NCBI RefSeq assembly: GCF_900110895.1
Contig: NZ_FOIQ01000001.1
Span: 588,472 to 652,471, forward strand
Length of the DNA stretch: 64,000 nt
Direction of reading: 5' to 3'
DNA from: Prevotella aff. ruminicola Tc2-24
GTDB taxonomy: Bacteria; Bacteroidota; Bacteroidia; Bacteroidales; Bacteroidaceae
The position numbers were made by a program, and so were the translations under genes. The stretch's first letter is position 1. Each line of letters begins with the position of its first letter. This document shows, piece by piece, positions 52,988 to 63,189 of this stretch. Below the pieces are notes generated by a model. It had not been told where the DNA came from and did not search any database. It was given only the letters and a program-made list of their open reading frames with translations.

Positions 52988-54559
52988 CTAAAGCAAAAAA
53001 GACTTAATCTCACGACTAATTACCTTATCGTAGCCATAGAGGTCAGGCCATGTCTCCACCATTCCTGTCTTTGGATTAGGATAAGCTGTATAATATACAA
53101 TATATAATGGTACGCGAGGCGACACGTCCAGATATGTCAGCAGACGAAATGGCTGCGAGACGCCATTATGTTCCTGCAGAAAACTCTGTCCACGATCTGT
53201 CTCAGGCCGCATACCCATAGATATCCGCAAACAATCCCTTTTCCAGTCATCGGCATCAGGCAAAAGGAAGCAAGCCAACTCAAAAGGCTTCTGCACTCGA
53301 ATACATCCATGCGAAAGTGTACGTCGGTCGCTATTAAATGCCCCTCTGTTGTTCGTGTCGTGTAGATAGACTGAGAAGTTATTCGGAAAGCGGAAGACTA
53401 TACGTCCAAGGGAATTGCCCGCTCCGCCTTTTTGTCCGACACGCAGATTACCTGTTCTCATCTGCGATGCCCCCACATCTATCGGGTTAAGTGTGTCGCC
53501 CGTGCTTTTATCTATAATATAATAACGGTGACGCGCGAAATAGGCAGAATCGCCGCCATGTTGCGCCACTTCTGTATTAATGATATTCTGAGGAATAATC
53601 CATTCCGGATTGACCTGCATATAACTGATTGCGCTATGCAGCAGAGGTGTTTTTGTGGCAGTCGCGCCACAACAGATCCGCATAGACAGGACAGAATCAC
53701 CGCCTACAGCCCACAACTGCAAAGCCGGGATATTCACCAAGACCATTCTTTCATTCTCACCCGGATGCTTCATCCGCCAGCGGCACCGTTCCATGTTAAC
53801 TGCCAATCGATGACGTTCTCCTTTATCAGCAGTCCTTTTCATCTGTTCCTGAAGTGCTCTGTACACATGACCAGTTGGCTGTGACTGTTCCAAGAAAGAC
53901 ATCCGTTCAGATGATTCCAATCTACGAATAGAACTCCCATAGTCTGGAGCCTCCACCTCATAATCAAAGAGACGAGCGTAATCACCCGTTGGCTTATAAT
54001 CCATTCGGTTCAGGAAACGCTGCGGTTGCATGAACCCGTAACGAAGTCCAACGGTATAACGTAGATAAGCCTTCGACAGATAATAATCCAGATGAGGTAA
54101 CACTTCATTGATGCTCCTACCCACAGAATCAAAAGCGAGACGATGAACGATATCCAGATCTTCCGCAATCTGTGGAAGATAGAATGCTGTACTATCGAGA
54201 CCATTATATGGCAGTTCACGACGCATAAGCGCCAGTAGGGAATCAGCCTGTGATGACACACCCATTCGCGAAAACCATAAGGGAGTATCCTCGACATGAG
54301 CCACATCAGCATATCGCCGCCGGATTGCCGCATCCCCTTCCCATACCGACGAGTCTGCTTTGAGGATCCTTGCATAATTCTGTGCTAATTGAGGTGTATC
54401 CAATGCAAGAACATATTCGCCAAAGGCAGAAAGATCAGTCTCAGACGGATTGTGGCTTCCCTCCGTACAGGAAGCCAAAAACGCACAGGCACTCGCAAGC
54501 AGCAATGCTAACGTATAGACACCTTGCGCACAAGCTTGCCTACCTTGAGGACATAACAC
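52988..54559 (-). CDS. L,D-transpeptidase (YcbB-like), lipoprotein
   Basis: 523 aa. A hydrophobic signal ends LASC, a lipobox (Cys31). The middle part is the helical region and substrate cap seen in YcbB/LdtD-type enzymes; the YkuD catalytic domain carries LSHGCIRVQKPFEL with Cys419. It makes 3-3 peptidoglycan cross-links or attaches ligands to meso-diaminopimelate. The only start that retains the signal peptide is a GTG at 54559, which lies 52 bp inside the preceding gene, so translational coupling is likely. Cotranscribed with the sigma genes. Confidence 0.85.
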   Translation of the reverse strand: MLCPQGRQACAQGVYTLALLLASACAFLASCTEGSHNPSETDLSAFGEYVLALDTPQLAQNYARILKADSSVWEGDAAIRRRYADVAHVEDTPLWFSRMGVSSQADSLLALMRRELPYNGLDSTAFYLPQIAEDLDIVHRLAFDSVGRSINEVLPHLDYYLSKAYLRYTVGLRYGFMQPQRFLNRMDYKPTGDYARLFDYEVEAPDYGSSIRRLESSERMSFLEQSQPTGHVYRALQEQMKRTADKGERHRLAVNMERCRWRMKHPGENERMVLVNIPALQLWAVGGDSVLSMRICCGATATKTPLLHSAISYMQVNPEWIIPQNIINTEVAQHGGDSAYFARHRYYIIDKSTGDTLNPIDVGASQMRTGNLRVGQKGGAGNSLGRIVFRFPNNFSVYLHDTNNRGAFNSDRRTLSHGCIRVQKPFELACFLLPDADDWKRDCLRISMGMRPETDRGQSFLQEHNGVSQPFRLLTYLDVSPRVPLYIVYYTAYPNPKTGMVETWPDLYGYDKVISREIKSFLL

Positions 54560-54813
54560 CCTTTTGACAGATTAAGTTCTACACGCTGTGCCGGACTATC
54601 AATACGGAACTGGGCGACCTGCCGACCTGTCAAGGAGATAACCTCTAAAACTTTTCCTTGAGCGCCACAAACCATGACAGCACCACCTTCGACTGTGACG
54701 GTCACCCTGTCGTCTACCTGCTCTGAAGCAGTCCGTTCCAAAAGAAACGGCTCTGCCATGCTAGGAATTGCCAGCATAGTCATCACAACGAATATAGTCA
54801 GATTTCTCCGCAT
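54508..54813 (-). CDS. Small secreted protein with a sorting-domain-like end
   Basis: 101 aa. Signal peptide MRRNLTIFVVMTMLAIPSMA. The rest resembles a Por-secretion-tail/T9SS C-terminal domain on its own: GKVLEVISLTGRQVAQFRID, then LSKGCYVLKVGKLVRKVSIR. Such modules normally sit at the end of a large cargo, so an isolated one is odd. Upstream Met codons at 54822 and a TTG at 54837 are unlikely: the promoter -7 box is at 54835-54842. First gene of the operon with the L,D-transpeptidase and sigma factor. Confidence 0.6.
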   Translation of the reverse strand: MRRNLTIFVVMTMLAIPSMAEPFLLERTASEQVDDRVTVTVEGGAVMVCGAQGKVLEVISLTGRQVAQFRIDSPAQRVELNLSKGCYVLKVGKLVRKVSIR

Positions 54814-54834
54814 GATCCACATCAATAGATGCTG

Positions 54835-54842
54835 CAAAGATA
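54835..54842 (-). promoter_or_regulatory. -7 box of the envelope operon
   Basis: TATCTTTG on the minus strand, followed by CAGCATC. Leader of about 18 nt to the ATG at 54813. Confidence 0.6.
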
Positions 54843-54898
54843 AGTCTTTCCGTTGAAACTACAAAATATTTTGCACAAAAAAGCTGTTCTTTCTATCA

Positions 54899-55813
54899 TC
54901 AGGCATCAAACACAGCCATCTCTGAGGTTAGAAAAGTATTGTCAAATACCTCCTTTGCTTCTTTCAACAAGACTTCCTCATCCTCATATCGCGAACTGTA
55001 ATGTCCCAGTAGAAGTTTTCCAACCCCTGCATCACGTGCAACAGTGCCCGCCTGTCGAGCTGTCGAATGGTAATACTTCTCAGCCTGTAGAAGGTTATCC
55101 ATTCCATAAGTGCTTTCATGATAAAGTGTGGTAACCCCTTTCAACTGCTCATGCAGATTTGGCATATATCGAGTATCCGTCATATATGCATAGCTACGAG
55201 GAGGATCTGCAGGTCGCACCAAACGGGCGTTCGGAATAATCTCTCCATCATCTGTCACCCAATCAGCGCCATTCTTGATATTCCCGACCTGGCTCATGGG
55301 TATCCCATAACAATCCATCATATCCCTACGGATATGAGGGAGAGACGGCTTTTCTGTGATTAGATACCCACAACACGGCACCCGATGTTCCAAGGGAATA
55401 CTCTCCACCATCATACTCCTATCCTCATAGACGACCTGGCGTTCGGTTGTGTCGACAGGATAAAAAACAATCTCATAGCCTAGATCGTGGGTAAAGAACT
55501 TTATCTGTCGATCCAGTTCCGGTCCGAGTGCTTTCGGTGCATGAATATGAAGAGGGGCTGTGCGCCCCAAAAGACCGAAAGTAGAAATCATACCAAGAAG
55601 TCCGAAACAATGATCGCCATGCAAATGGGTAATAAAGACATGACTTAGTTTCGTAAAACGCACACGACATTTACGGAGTTGCATCTGTGCCCCTTCTGCA
55701 CAGTCGAGCATAAGGACCTTCTCACGAATTTCAACAACCTGTGAGGATGCGTAATGACGAAGGGTGGGAAGCGCACTTCCACACCCTAGTATATGAATCT
55801 TAAACGGTTCCAC
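54899..55813 (-). CDS. rnz: Ribonuclease Z
   Basis: 304 aa metallo-beta-lactamase-fold endonuclease that trims the 3' end of tRNA precursors. Zinc motif FITHLHGDHCFG with His63, His65, Asp67, His68 (one less than E. coli numbering), and further ligands in TDTRYMPN and LLLGHYSSRYED. The PxKxG-like and exosite segments (RTAPLHIHAPKAL) are present. Third gene in the mazG operon, 8 bp after the lipoprotein gene. Confidence 0.95.
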   Translation of the reverse strand: MEPFKIHILGCGSALPTLRHYASSQVVEIREKVLMLDCAEGAQMQLRKCRVRFTKLSHVFITHLHGDHCFGLLGMISTFGLLGRTAPLHIHAPKALGPELDRQIKFFTHDLGYEIVFYPVDTTERQVVYEDRSMMVESIPLEHRVPCCGYLITEKPSLPHIRRDMMDCYGIPMSQVGNIKNGADWVTDDGEIIPNARLVRPADPPRSYAYMTDTRYMPNLHEQLKGVTTLYHESTYGMDNLLQAEKYYHSTARQAGTVARDAGVGKLLLGHYSSRYEDEEVLLKEAKEVFDNTFLTSEMAVFDA

Positions 55814-55821
55814 AAAAAATA

Positions 55822-56514
55822 TCAGATCTTATTAAACTCATCGCTAGTCTCCTCGAGCTGCAAACCATGGAGGTCGGCTTTCGGTTTCTCCTTCCATCTA
55901 CTATATTCGAATGTCTCCGTTTCGTCGCGCGGCTTATCAATGGTTCTGAAAGCCAACGAGTCGGCACCGAGCGTCAAGATCTCATAGCGGTTGGTCTCCT
56001 GCTCATCGCCGCCACCTTCACGAACCAGTTCGAGAATCAGATCGCCATTAAAAATCTTCCACGTTCTGTAGATAATCACGCTCTGTTCAATGCTCTCTGC
56101 GACACCACCTTCCTTAATACGGATTCCGACCTCGTCACTCCCATCGATAGGGTTCGGCATCACCCAGTCGCCCATCAGCGTATTCAGATTGATGACGACC
56201 TGAGCCTCTTTCCTCGCTTTGTCAGCCACGACAGCCATACGGTCTGCAACCGCCATGCCACCAAACACCTTTCCATTCTCTTGGGCTTTTGTCAGACTTA
56301 ACGTCAATGTGTCTCCGCTATCAGTGATCAGCTCCAGCGTGTTCATAGCGGTACCATTTCCGCAAAGTCCATATATGGTCTGATCACGAGGTACGAGATC
56401 CATCGTAGAAGTAGAATCATCGTCTGCAGAGACATATTGTTGCCTGTTTCCGCCACAACTGCCGAAGGTCACCACACCGGCAAAAAACATTCCGATCCAA
56501 GTAATCTTTTTCAT
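55822..56514 (-). CDS. Lipoprotein with lipocalin-like domain, unknown function
   Basis: 230 aa. The signal MKKITWIGMFFAGVVTFGSC ends in a Cys20 lipobox. After a polar spacer (GGNRQQYVSADDDSTSTMDL) two beta-rich parts follow: YGLCGNGTAMNTLELITDSG, then a portion with LNTLMGDWVMPNPIDGSDEV that resembles lipocalin-like or NlpE-type domains. No ligand can be named. The frame runs on to 56580, overlapping mazG, but the ATG at 56514 gives the normal signal peptide. Confidence 0.65.
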   Translation of the reverse strand: MKKITWIGMFFAGVVTFGSCGGNRQQYVSADDDSTSTMDLVPRDQTIYGLCGNGTAMNTLELITDSGDTLTLSLTKAQENGKVFGGMAVADRMAVVADKARKEAQVVINLNTLMGDWVMPNPIDGSDEVGIRIKEGGVAESIEQSVIIYRTWKIFNGDLILELVREGGGDEQETNRYEILTLGADSLAFRTIDKPRDETETFEYSRWKEKPKADLHGLQLEETSDEFNKI

Positions 56515-56533
56515 ATCAATCTGTGTTTTGTTA

Positions 56534-57391
56534 TTATCCCAGTTTTTCCTTTGCTTCATTCCAAAGTTGATCCATCTCACCTAAACTCATCTCCGTCAAA
56601 GGCTTACCCTTCTTAATGCTATGTGCCTCGATATAATTGAAGCGATCAATGAATTTACGATTCGTTTTCTCTAATGCATTATCAGGATTCAATTTATAAA
56701 GCCTTGCAGCATTAATCACACTGAAAAGGAAATCACCAAGTTCTTCCGTGGAACGTTCCTTGTCTTCTTTGTTCAACTCTGTTTCCAACTCATCCAGTTC
56801 TTCACGGACTTTCGTCCAAACATCCTGTTTCTTTTCCCAATCAAATCCCACATGACGTGCTTTATCCTGAATACGATAAGCTTTTATGAGGGAAGGTAGT
56901 GCATCTGGGACTCCAGAAAGAACACTTTTATTACCATCTTTCTCCTTCAATTTGATCTGTTCCCAATTATCCAAGACCTGAGAAACAGTGGTCACTTTAT
57001 CAGAATGGGAGACGTCTCCAACATCTTCCGGCACATATGGCAACGGCTTAGGCTCCACCGCATCAATCTGCGACGGGTGATATACATGAGGATGACGAAC
57101 AATCATCTTACGAGTTAACGCATCACAGACATCAGCAATATCGAAATCGCCTTTTTCCTGAGCAATCCTAGCATAAAAACAAATATGCAACAAGACATCG
57201 CCCAGTTCCTTGCAGATTTCGTGCGTATCGCTTTTCATCAAAGCGTCGCAAAGCTCATATGTTTCCTCTATGGTATTGGGACGCAAGCTTTCATTCGTCT
57301 GCTTCTTATCCCACGGACAGTTAGTCCTCAGAGCATCAAGCACGTCAAGAAAACGACCGAAAGCCTGCATTTTTTCCTCTTTTGTGTGCAT
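56534..57391 (-). CDS. mazG: Nucleoside triphosphate pyrophosphohydrolase MazG
   Basis: 285 aa with two tandem MazG domains: the first has CPWDKKQTNESLRPNTIEET, YELCDAL and KELGDVLLHICFYARIAQEK; the second has VREELDELETELNKEDKERS and EELGDFLFSVINAARLYKLN. ExxE(12-28)ExxD motifs bind Mg and hydrolyse (d)NTPs, especially abnormal ones, to the monophosphate. The ATG at 57391 follows the -7 box at 57411-57418 by about 20 nt. Leads an operon with a lipoprotein and rnz. Confidence 0.94.
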   Translation of the reverse strand: MHTKEEKMQAFGRFLDVLDALRTNCPWDKKQTNESLRPNTIEETYELCDALMKSDTHEICKELGDVLLHICFYARIAQEKGDFDIADVCDALTRKMIVRHPHVYHPSQIDAVEPKPLPYVPEDVGDVSHSDKVTTVSQVLDNWEQIKLKEKDGNKSVLSGVPDALPSLIKAYRIQDKARHVGFDWEKKQDVWTKVREELDELETELNKEDKERSTEELGDFLFSVINAARLYKLNPDNALEKTNRKFIDRFNYIEAHSIKKGKPLTEMSLGEMDQLWNEAKEKLG

Positions 57392-57410
57392 AATCGTCAA
57401 ATTAATGGGA

Positions 57411-57470
57411 CAAAGATACAAAATAATTCATAATTCATAATTCATAATTCACAATTATTTTATAATTTTG
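57411..57470. promoter_or_regulatory. Divergent promoters of mazG and valS around a tandem repeat
   Basis: mazG: TATCTTTG on the minus strand (57411-57418). valS: TAATTTTG on the plus strand (57463-57470). Between them are four perfect TAATTCA units (57424-57451), so the -33 regions of both promoters are made of repeat sequence. Confidence 0.6.
57424..57451. repeat. Four perfect TAATTCA tandem repeats
   Basis: TAATTCA x4 (7-bp unit, 28 bp), followed by an altered fifth unit (CAATTAT). The array lies in the 111-bp space between mazG and valS and sets the distance between their upstream promoter elements. Confidence 0.85.
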
Positions 57471-57502
57471 CACCGAATTTTAGAGAATAACATCAAATAG
57501 AC

Positions 57503-60208
57503 ATGGAACTTGCAAGTAAATACGACCCCAAAGAGGTCGAAGCGAAATGGTATCAGTACTGGCTTGACAACAAGCTTTTTTCCAGCAAACCCGACGGACG
57601 TGAACCCTATACGATCGTCATTCCACCGCCCAATGTGACAGGTGTGCTTCATATGGGACATATGCTGAACAATACGATTCAGGATATTCTTGTGCGTCGA
57701 GCACGGATGGAAGGCAAGAATGCCTGCTGGGTGCCTGGTACCGACCATGCCTCAATAGCCACCGAAGCTAAGGTGGTAAAGAAACTCGCCAGCGAAGGTA
57801 TTAAAAAGCATGATCTTACCCGTGAGCAATTTTTGGAGCATGCCTGGGACTGGACTCACGAGCATGGTGGCATTATCCTGAAGCAGTTGCGCCGTCTGGG
57901 TGCCAGTTGTGATTGGGATCGCACAGCATTCACCATGGATGAAAAGCGTTCGGAAAGCGTTATCAAGGTATTTGTTGACCTCTATAACAAAGGACTTATC
58001 TACCGTGGCCTGCGCATGGTAAACTGGGATCCGAAGGCACTCACAGCCCTCTCTACAGAAGAGGTTATCTACAAAGAAGAGCAAAGCCATTTGTTCCATC
58101 TGAAATATTATGTTGATGGATTAGCAGCCATCGACAACGAAGAGACTCTGAAAGCCGAAGGTAACATCATCCACAAGGATGAAAAAGGCTATTATGCCGT
58201 TGTTGCCACCACACGTCCTGAGACTATCATGGGAGATACCGCTATGTGTATCAACCCGAAAGATCCAAAGAACCAGTGGTTGAAAGGCCGCAAGGTGATC
58301 GTTCCACTCGTAAACCGTGTCATCCCTGTTATTGAAGACCGATATGTTGACATCGAGTTTGGTACAGGTTGTCTGAAGGTAACACCTGCCCACGACACCA
58401 ACGACTATATGTTGGGTAAAACCCACAATCTCGAGACTATCGATATCTTCAACCCTGATGGCTCCATCTCAGATCAGTCACCTATCTACGTGGGGATGGA
58501 CCGTATGGACTGCCGCAAGCAGATAGCCAAAGATCTGCAGGAGGCTGGTTTAATGGAAAAGATAGAAGATTATACAAATAAAGTCGGATACTCCGAGCGT
58601 AATCCTGATACGGCGATTGAACCACGTCTCTCACTGCAATGGTTTCTTAAAATGCAGCATTTTGCCGACATAGCTCTGCCACCAGTGCTCAATGGTGAGA
58701 TGAAGTTCTATCCCCAGAAGTACGTGAACACTTACAAGAACTGGTTGGAAAACATCCAAGACTGGTGTATTTCGCGTCAGTTATGGTGGGGACATCGTAT
58801 TCCCGCCTACTATTACAATAATAACGACGATTACGTTGTGGCCGAGACACGTGATGAGGCCCTGAAACTGGCTCAGCAGAAGGATCCGAAGGTGACGGAT
58901 GCTGATCTGCGTCAGGATGAGGATGCCCTCGACACTTGGTTCTCTTCATGGCTGTGGCCAATCTCGCTCTTCGACGGCATCAACAATCCCGGCAACGAGG
59001 AAATTAAATACTACTACCCCACCTCTGACCTTGTAACAGCTCCCGATATCATTTTCTTCTGGGTAGCTCGTATGATTATGGCTGGTGAGGAGTATATGGG
59101 CACCTTCCCATTCAAGAACGTCTATTTCACTGGTATCGTTCGCGACAAGTTGGGTCGTAAGATGTCTAAGTCATTAGGAAACTCACCCGATCCTATCGAG
59201 CTCATCGAGAAATTCGGTGCCGACGGTGTTCGCATGGGTATGATGCTCTCTGCGCCTGCAGGTAACGATATTCTCTTTGACGAATCTCTCTGTGAACAGG
59301 GCCGTAACTTCAATAATAAAATTTGGAATGCCTTCCGTCTGGTGAAGGGTTGGAAGGTCGCAGATATCAAACAGTCGGAAGCTGGCAAGATTGCCACCTC
59401 ATGGTTCGAAGCAAAGCTCCGCCAAACCAATGCTGAGGTCGACGATCTCTTTAAAAAATATCGTATCTCTGAGGCATTGATGGCTGTTTACAAACTTTTC
59501 TGGGACGAATTCTCATCATGGTATCTTGAGATGGTGAAACCTGCCTATGTCAATGGTGAGGCACAGCCTATTGACAAGCAGACCTATGATAAAACCCTCG
59601 AATTCTTCGAAATACTATTGAAGATGCTTCATCCATTTATGCCGTTCATTACTGAAGAGCTCTGGCAGCATCTCTACGATCGCAAGGAGGGAGAAAGTAT
59701 CATGCGAGACAAACTTGAGATTTCTGCTCCTACAGCTGCTGACAACACGCTTTCTGCTCAGATTGAGAGTGTTAAGCAGATTGTATCAGGTGTTCGTATG
59801 GTTCGTAGTTCTAAGAATATCGCACCCAAGGAACAACTCGAGCTTCAAGTAGTTGGCAAAAATGCCTATGCGGCATTTGATGCTGTTGTCATCAAAATGG
59901 CTAATTTGAAAGTCATCAATGTCGTTGCAGAGAAAGATGCGACTGCTTCTGCCTTCATGGTTGGCACCGACGAATTTGCAGTGCCTGTCGGTGACATGAT
60001 CGATGTGGAGGCAGAGATTGCAAAGATGGAAGCCCAGTTACAACACCTTGAAGGTTTCCTCGCTGGTGTTAAGAAGAAGCTTAGCAACGAGCGTTTCGTT
60101 GCCAATGCACCAGAGGCGGTTGTTGCCCTTGAGCGCAAAAAACAGAGCGATTCAGAAGAAAAGATTGCAGCTCTGAAAGAGTCTATTGCCGCCCTTCGTG
60201 GGAAATAA
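57503..60208 (+). CDS. valS: Valyl-tRNA synthetase
   Basis: 901 aa class Ia enzyme that charges tRNA-Val. HIGH-type motif [16 protein letters not shown] (His50-His53), editing domain (CP1) with [12 protein letters not shown], the KMSKS motif [10 protein letters not shown] (Lys553-Ser557), anticodon-binding helices, and the C-terminal coiled-coil arm ([20 protein letters not shown]). All domains are complete. Ends near a strong hairpin terminator. Confidence 0.98.
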   Translation: MELASKYDPKEVEAKWYQYWLDNKLFSSKPDGREPYTIVIPPPNVTGVLHMGHMLNNTIQDILVRRARMEGKNACWVPGTDHASIATEAKVVKKLASEGIKKHDLTREQFLEHAWDWTHEHGGIILKQLRRLGASCDWDRTAFTMDEKRSESVIKVFVDLYNKGLIYRGLRMVNWDPKALTALSTEEVIYKEEQSHLFHLKYYVDGLAAIDNEETLKAEGNIIHKDEKGYYAVVATTRPETIMGDTAMCINPKDPKNQWLKGRKVIVPLVNRVIPVIEDRYVDIEFGTGCLKVTPAHDTNDYMLGKTHNLETIDIFNPDGSISDQSPIYVGMDRMDCRKQIAKDLQEAGLMEKIEDYTNKVGYSERNPDTAIEPRLSLQWFLKMQHFADIALPPVLNGEMKFYPQKYVNTYKNWLENIQDWCISRQLWWGHRIPAYYYNNNDDYVVAETRDEALKLAQQKDPKVTDADLRQDEDALDTWFSSWLWPISLFDGINNPGNEEIKYYYPTSDLVTAPDIIFFWVARMIMAGEEYMGTFPFKNVYFTGIVRDKLGRKMSKSLGNSPDPIELIEKFGADGVRMGMMLSAPAGNDILFDESLCEQGRNFNNKIWNAFRLVKGWKVADIKQSEAGKIATSWFEAKLRQTNAEVDDLFKKYRISEALMAVYKLFWDEFSSWYLEMVKPAYVNGEAQPIDKQTYDKTLEFFEILLKMLHPFMPFITEELWQHLYDRKEGESIMRDKLEISAPTAADNTLSAQIESVKQIVSGVRMVRSSKNIAPKEQLELQVVGKNAYAAFDAVVIKMANLKVINVVAEKDATASAFMVGTDEFAVPVGDMIDVEAEIAKMEAQLQHLEGFLAGVKKKLSNERFVANAPEAVVALERKKQSDSEEKIAALKESIAALRGK

Positions 60209-60236
60209 CAACGACATATCTGACACTATTTATAAA

Positions 60237-60274
60237 ATCATAAGGGGCGAACCAAATGGTTCGCCCCTTATGAT
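60237..60274. terminator. Bidirectional terminator between valS and the GH3 gene
   Basis: A 17-bp perfect stem (60237-60253 with 60258-60274) around loop AAAT; the core is AAGGGGCGAACC / GGTTCGCCCCTT. Serves both converging genes. Confidence 0.8.
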
Positions 60275-60294
60275 TGATATCACTTATCCTGACT

Positions 60295-62664
60295 TTACTC
60301 GACTTCTGAGAAATAGTATGTACGCAACGGTTTACGTAACGATTCCCCCTTTAAAACAATCTCCTGCTGCAAGCGGATATCTGTGGATGAAGATCCAACC
60401 TTTACGACATACTTACCAGGACGCACATTCCACTGACGCTGTTGTTTAGTATTACCTTGAGAGGCATCCGAGTCAGAGTGACTATAGAAGCCCAACTGCT
60501 CTGTATAGAGTTTCATCTTTACAGTCTTCGTCTCACCGGGTTGCAGTGATATGCGAGCAAAACCCTGCAACTGTATCGGTCGGATTGGCAAATCGTCATC
60601 TCCGGGAGAGATATAAACTTGCGCAATCTCGTCAGCAGCCATCTTTCCTGTATTTCTCACTTCGAATGCCAGGCTTATACCTTCATCAGTTGTTGAAACC
60701 TCCTGAGGCAATCGCAAGCTTTGATAATCAAACGTGGTATAACTCAAACCGTAACCAAAGGGCCACTGCACACGTGCATCCATCTCCGCAGAATAGTTAT
60801 AACATAGCGGTTCGTACACCTCTGTCTTCGGATAGCTGACAGAAAGTTTTGCTGACGGCGCTACGTTTCCATATAGGATATCAGCCACGGCATTTCCACC
60901 TTCCTCACCTGGGTACCAAGCCTGAATAACGGCTGCACAGCGCTCAGCAATACCAGAGATAACCTGAGCCCGTCCTCCAAATACAACCAAGACGACAGGT
61001 TTTCCCGTTTTCAAAAGTTCCTCTACATACTGTTCCTGTTTACCGGGCAGACGAAGCCCCTGACGGTCACGGTTCTCTCCACAAAGCATGACGTTTTCAC
61101 CTACGGCAGCAATGATAACATCGCTTTTCCGAGCCATCTCAAGAGCCTCTTTCCTATCAACTTTCTCACCGGAATCAACCTTACGATGCAGGAGAGCATA
61201 CTCCCAGGCACGTTCATCTCCTCCCTTAGTATACTTAGTCTCGATGTCCTCAGTCCAGTCACAGCCACGAGAATACATGATGTTGAAATTACCAGAGTTG
61301 TGCGCCTTCATACCCTCCAGCAATCCTATCACATGCGGATGATCCAAATCTTTCTCTATCTTTTTCCAGAAATAAGTCATGGAGGGGAAAGAATAGTCAC
61401 CACACATCGCCCACATAGAATTAGCGTTTGGACCAGTGACAAAGATATTCGGGGAAGAAGCATTCAAGGGCAGAACACCATTATTCTCCAAGAGTACCAC
61501 CGACTGCGTAGCAATCTGATACGCTGTCTGACGCTCATCTGGTGTATCGAGCACGATGTCTTGGCGACTATACAGATAAGCATCTTTATCGAACAGACCT
61601 GCACGAAACTTATATCGCAACACATTCTTCACAGCACGTTCAAGCGCCTCAGACTTCACGAGTCCTTGTTCGACAGCCTCCTGCAGGTACTTATAATTTG
61701 CGCCAGTAGGGAAATCAACATCGTTGCCTGCGTTGATGGCAGCTGCAGCCTTACGCACAGGATCATCAATACCGGGCAACTGATCAATCGCAGTATAATC
61801 GCTGACGATCATACCGTCAAAACCAATATAATCCCGCAGGATATCTTTCAGGATCCTACCATTAGCAACACAGTTGGTAGACTCTCCGTTTTCATCCAAC
61901 ATCGCATGATAACCAGGCATAACAACCTTACTTCCTGCTAGTCGGATCATCGTCTCATGAGGCAGTAGAATCTCTTCCATCAATTCTTTCTCATCAGCGT
62001 TGCCTCCACCACCATAACCAAGGTAATGTTTTGAACAGGCTCCTGTACCCTTCTTCAGATCTCCCTGCTGTAATCCTTTAACGAAAGCCACTCCCATCAC
62101 CGCCGACAGATAAGCATCTTCACCATACGATTCCTCCAAACGGTTAAAACTTGGTGTACGACAAACGTCTACCATCGGTGAGAGTGAAAGAACACCCCCC
62201 ATCTTACGCATCACGATGCCCGTCTGACGGGTCTTCAGTTCTGCCAATTCCGGATTGAACGAGCAGGCTTGTCCTATCTGCTGGGGATAAATCGTAGCTC
62301 CACTTGTATTAACTCCTGACAGGACCTCCTCATGAAAAAGCGCAGGAATGCCATGAGGTGTATGATGCATTAGCCAGTCTTGCACAGCAGCGACGCGATC
62401 ACGCAGTTCATTAGGATCACGGGGTTTCTGACTGGCATACTGCGAAAAGTGCCCAATACCATTGGGAATCAATTCATGGCATTTCACCGTATCTAACCGT
62501 CCCTGCTCATCGAAGAGCATATCCATGTACATACTTCTCAACTGAGCAATGCGTTCTTCCTGCGACAGTTTCTCATAGAACTCGTCTACCTGTCGATCCA
62601 CACTAATAGCAGATGTGCATCCAGCAAAAAAAACTGCCATGCACATCAATGAGTATACTTTCAT
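60295..62664 (-). CDS. GH3 beta-glucosidase-like lipoprotein
   Basis: 789 aa. Signal with lipobox FAGC (Cys16), so it is anchored to a membrane. GH3 N-terminal barrel (about 30-370) with substrate-binding KHYLGYGG (Lys212-His213) and nucleophile Asp289 in DGMIVSDYTAID; the alpha/beta sandwich domain follows (VVLLENNGVLPLNA, VIIAAVGENVMLCGENRDRQ), with a fibronectin-III-like C-terminus (EVRNTGKMAADEIAQVYISP). Related to BglX. Acts on beta-glucosides or beta-xylosides; specificity not readable. No clear promoter seen upstream. Confidence 0.9.
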   Translation of the reverse strand: MKVYSLMCMAVFFAGCTSAISVDRQVDEFYEKLSQEERIAQLRSMYMDMLFDEQGRLDTVKCHELIPNGIGHFSQYASQKPRDPNELRDRVAAVQDWLMHHTPHGIPALFHEEVLSGVNTSGATIYPQQIGQACSFNPELAELKTRQTGIVMRKMGGVLSLSPMVDVCRTPSFNRLEESYGEDAYLSAVMGVAFVKGLQQGDLKKGTGACSKHYLGYGGGGNADEKELMEEILLPHETMIRLAGSKVVMPGYHAMLDENGESTNCVANGRILKDILRDYIGFDGMIVSDYTAIDQLPGIDDPVRKAAAAINAGNDVDFPTGANYKYLQEAVEQGLVKSEALERAVKNVLRYKFRAGLFDKDAYLYSRQDIVLDTPDERQTAYQIATQSVVLLENNGVLPLNASSPNIFVTGPNANSMWAMCGDYSFPSMTYFWKKIEKDLDHPHVIGLLEGMKAHNSGNFNIMYSRGCDWTEDIETKYTKGGDERAWEYALLHRKVDSGEKVDRKEALEMARKSDVIIAAVGENVMLCGENRDRQGLRLPGKQEQYVEELLKTGKPVVLVVFGGRAQVISGIAERCAAVIQAWYPGEEGGNAVADILYGNVAPSAKLSVSYPKTEVYEPLCYNYSAEMDARVQWPFGYGLSYTTFDYQSLRLPQEVSTTDEGISLAFEVRNTGKMAADEIAQVYISPGDDDLPIRPIQLQGFARISLQPGETKTVKMKLYTEQLGFYSHSDSDASQGNTKQQRQWNVRPGKYVVKVGSSSTDIRLQQEIVLKGESLRKPLRTYYFSEVE

Positions 62665-62716
62665 TCGTTTTTATTTATTGGCTATGTTAAACATCTGCAG
62701 ACGCGAGAGCAGAATC

Positions 62717-63181
62717 TTACCGGATTCTGTCCATAGAACGAACTAACTTCTCATCTGCCTTAATAGCCCGACGGGCCATTAAATAAAAGATCAGTGCTAT
62801 TGCCGGAAAGACGGCAGGCCACAAAGGACGGAAATTCACTGTTCCCCACGATTTGTCACCGACCATCTGAGAAACGACAAAGAAGCACACATACCACCCA
62901 ACAATCAGTAACGCATTCAGCGCACAGAAAAGCGCTTGAACCTTCCGATTGTGATAAATGAATATGGTATAGGTCGCGAGGGCTGCCGTTGGGAGCAGAA
63001 CCGCCATCAGAGGCCACGTATCAAAATGATGTTTTCCAAGAGGATCAGTAAACCATAGATTGTATACTCGAGCCACTTCAATGCCTGCCACTCGGAATGA
63101 ACCTATCTGCATACAAAGACAAATGACGGTCATCACAATGGCCGCCATAAGATAAAGTGTTTGCTTACGTTGTATCATCAC
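62717..63181 (-). CDS. DUF4293 membrane protein
   Basis: 154 aa with four membrane helices (LYLMAAIVMTVICLCMQIGS; PLMAVLLPTAALATYTIFIY; ALFCALNALLIVGWYVCFFV; PAVFPAIALIFYLMARRAIK). N-terminal MIQRKQTLYL and the usual place beside rpoZ fit the Bacteroidota DUF4293 family. Function unknown. 8 bp after rpoZ, so cotranscribed with it. Confidence 0.85.
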   Translation of the reverse strand: MMIQRKQTLYLMAAIVMTVICLCMQIGSFRVAGIEVARVYNLWFTDPLGKHHFDTWPLMAVLLPTAALATYTIFIYHNRKVQALFCALNALLIVGWYVCFFVVSQMVGDKSWGTVNFRPLWPAVFPAIALIFYLMARRAIKADEKLVRSMDRIR

Positions 63182-63189
63182 TTCTGGAA

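Noticed and set aside
57424..57451. CRISPR array.
   Set aside because: The repeat unit is 7 bp without spacers, and no cas genes are present; no other regularly spaced repeats were seen in the window.
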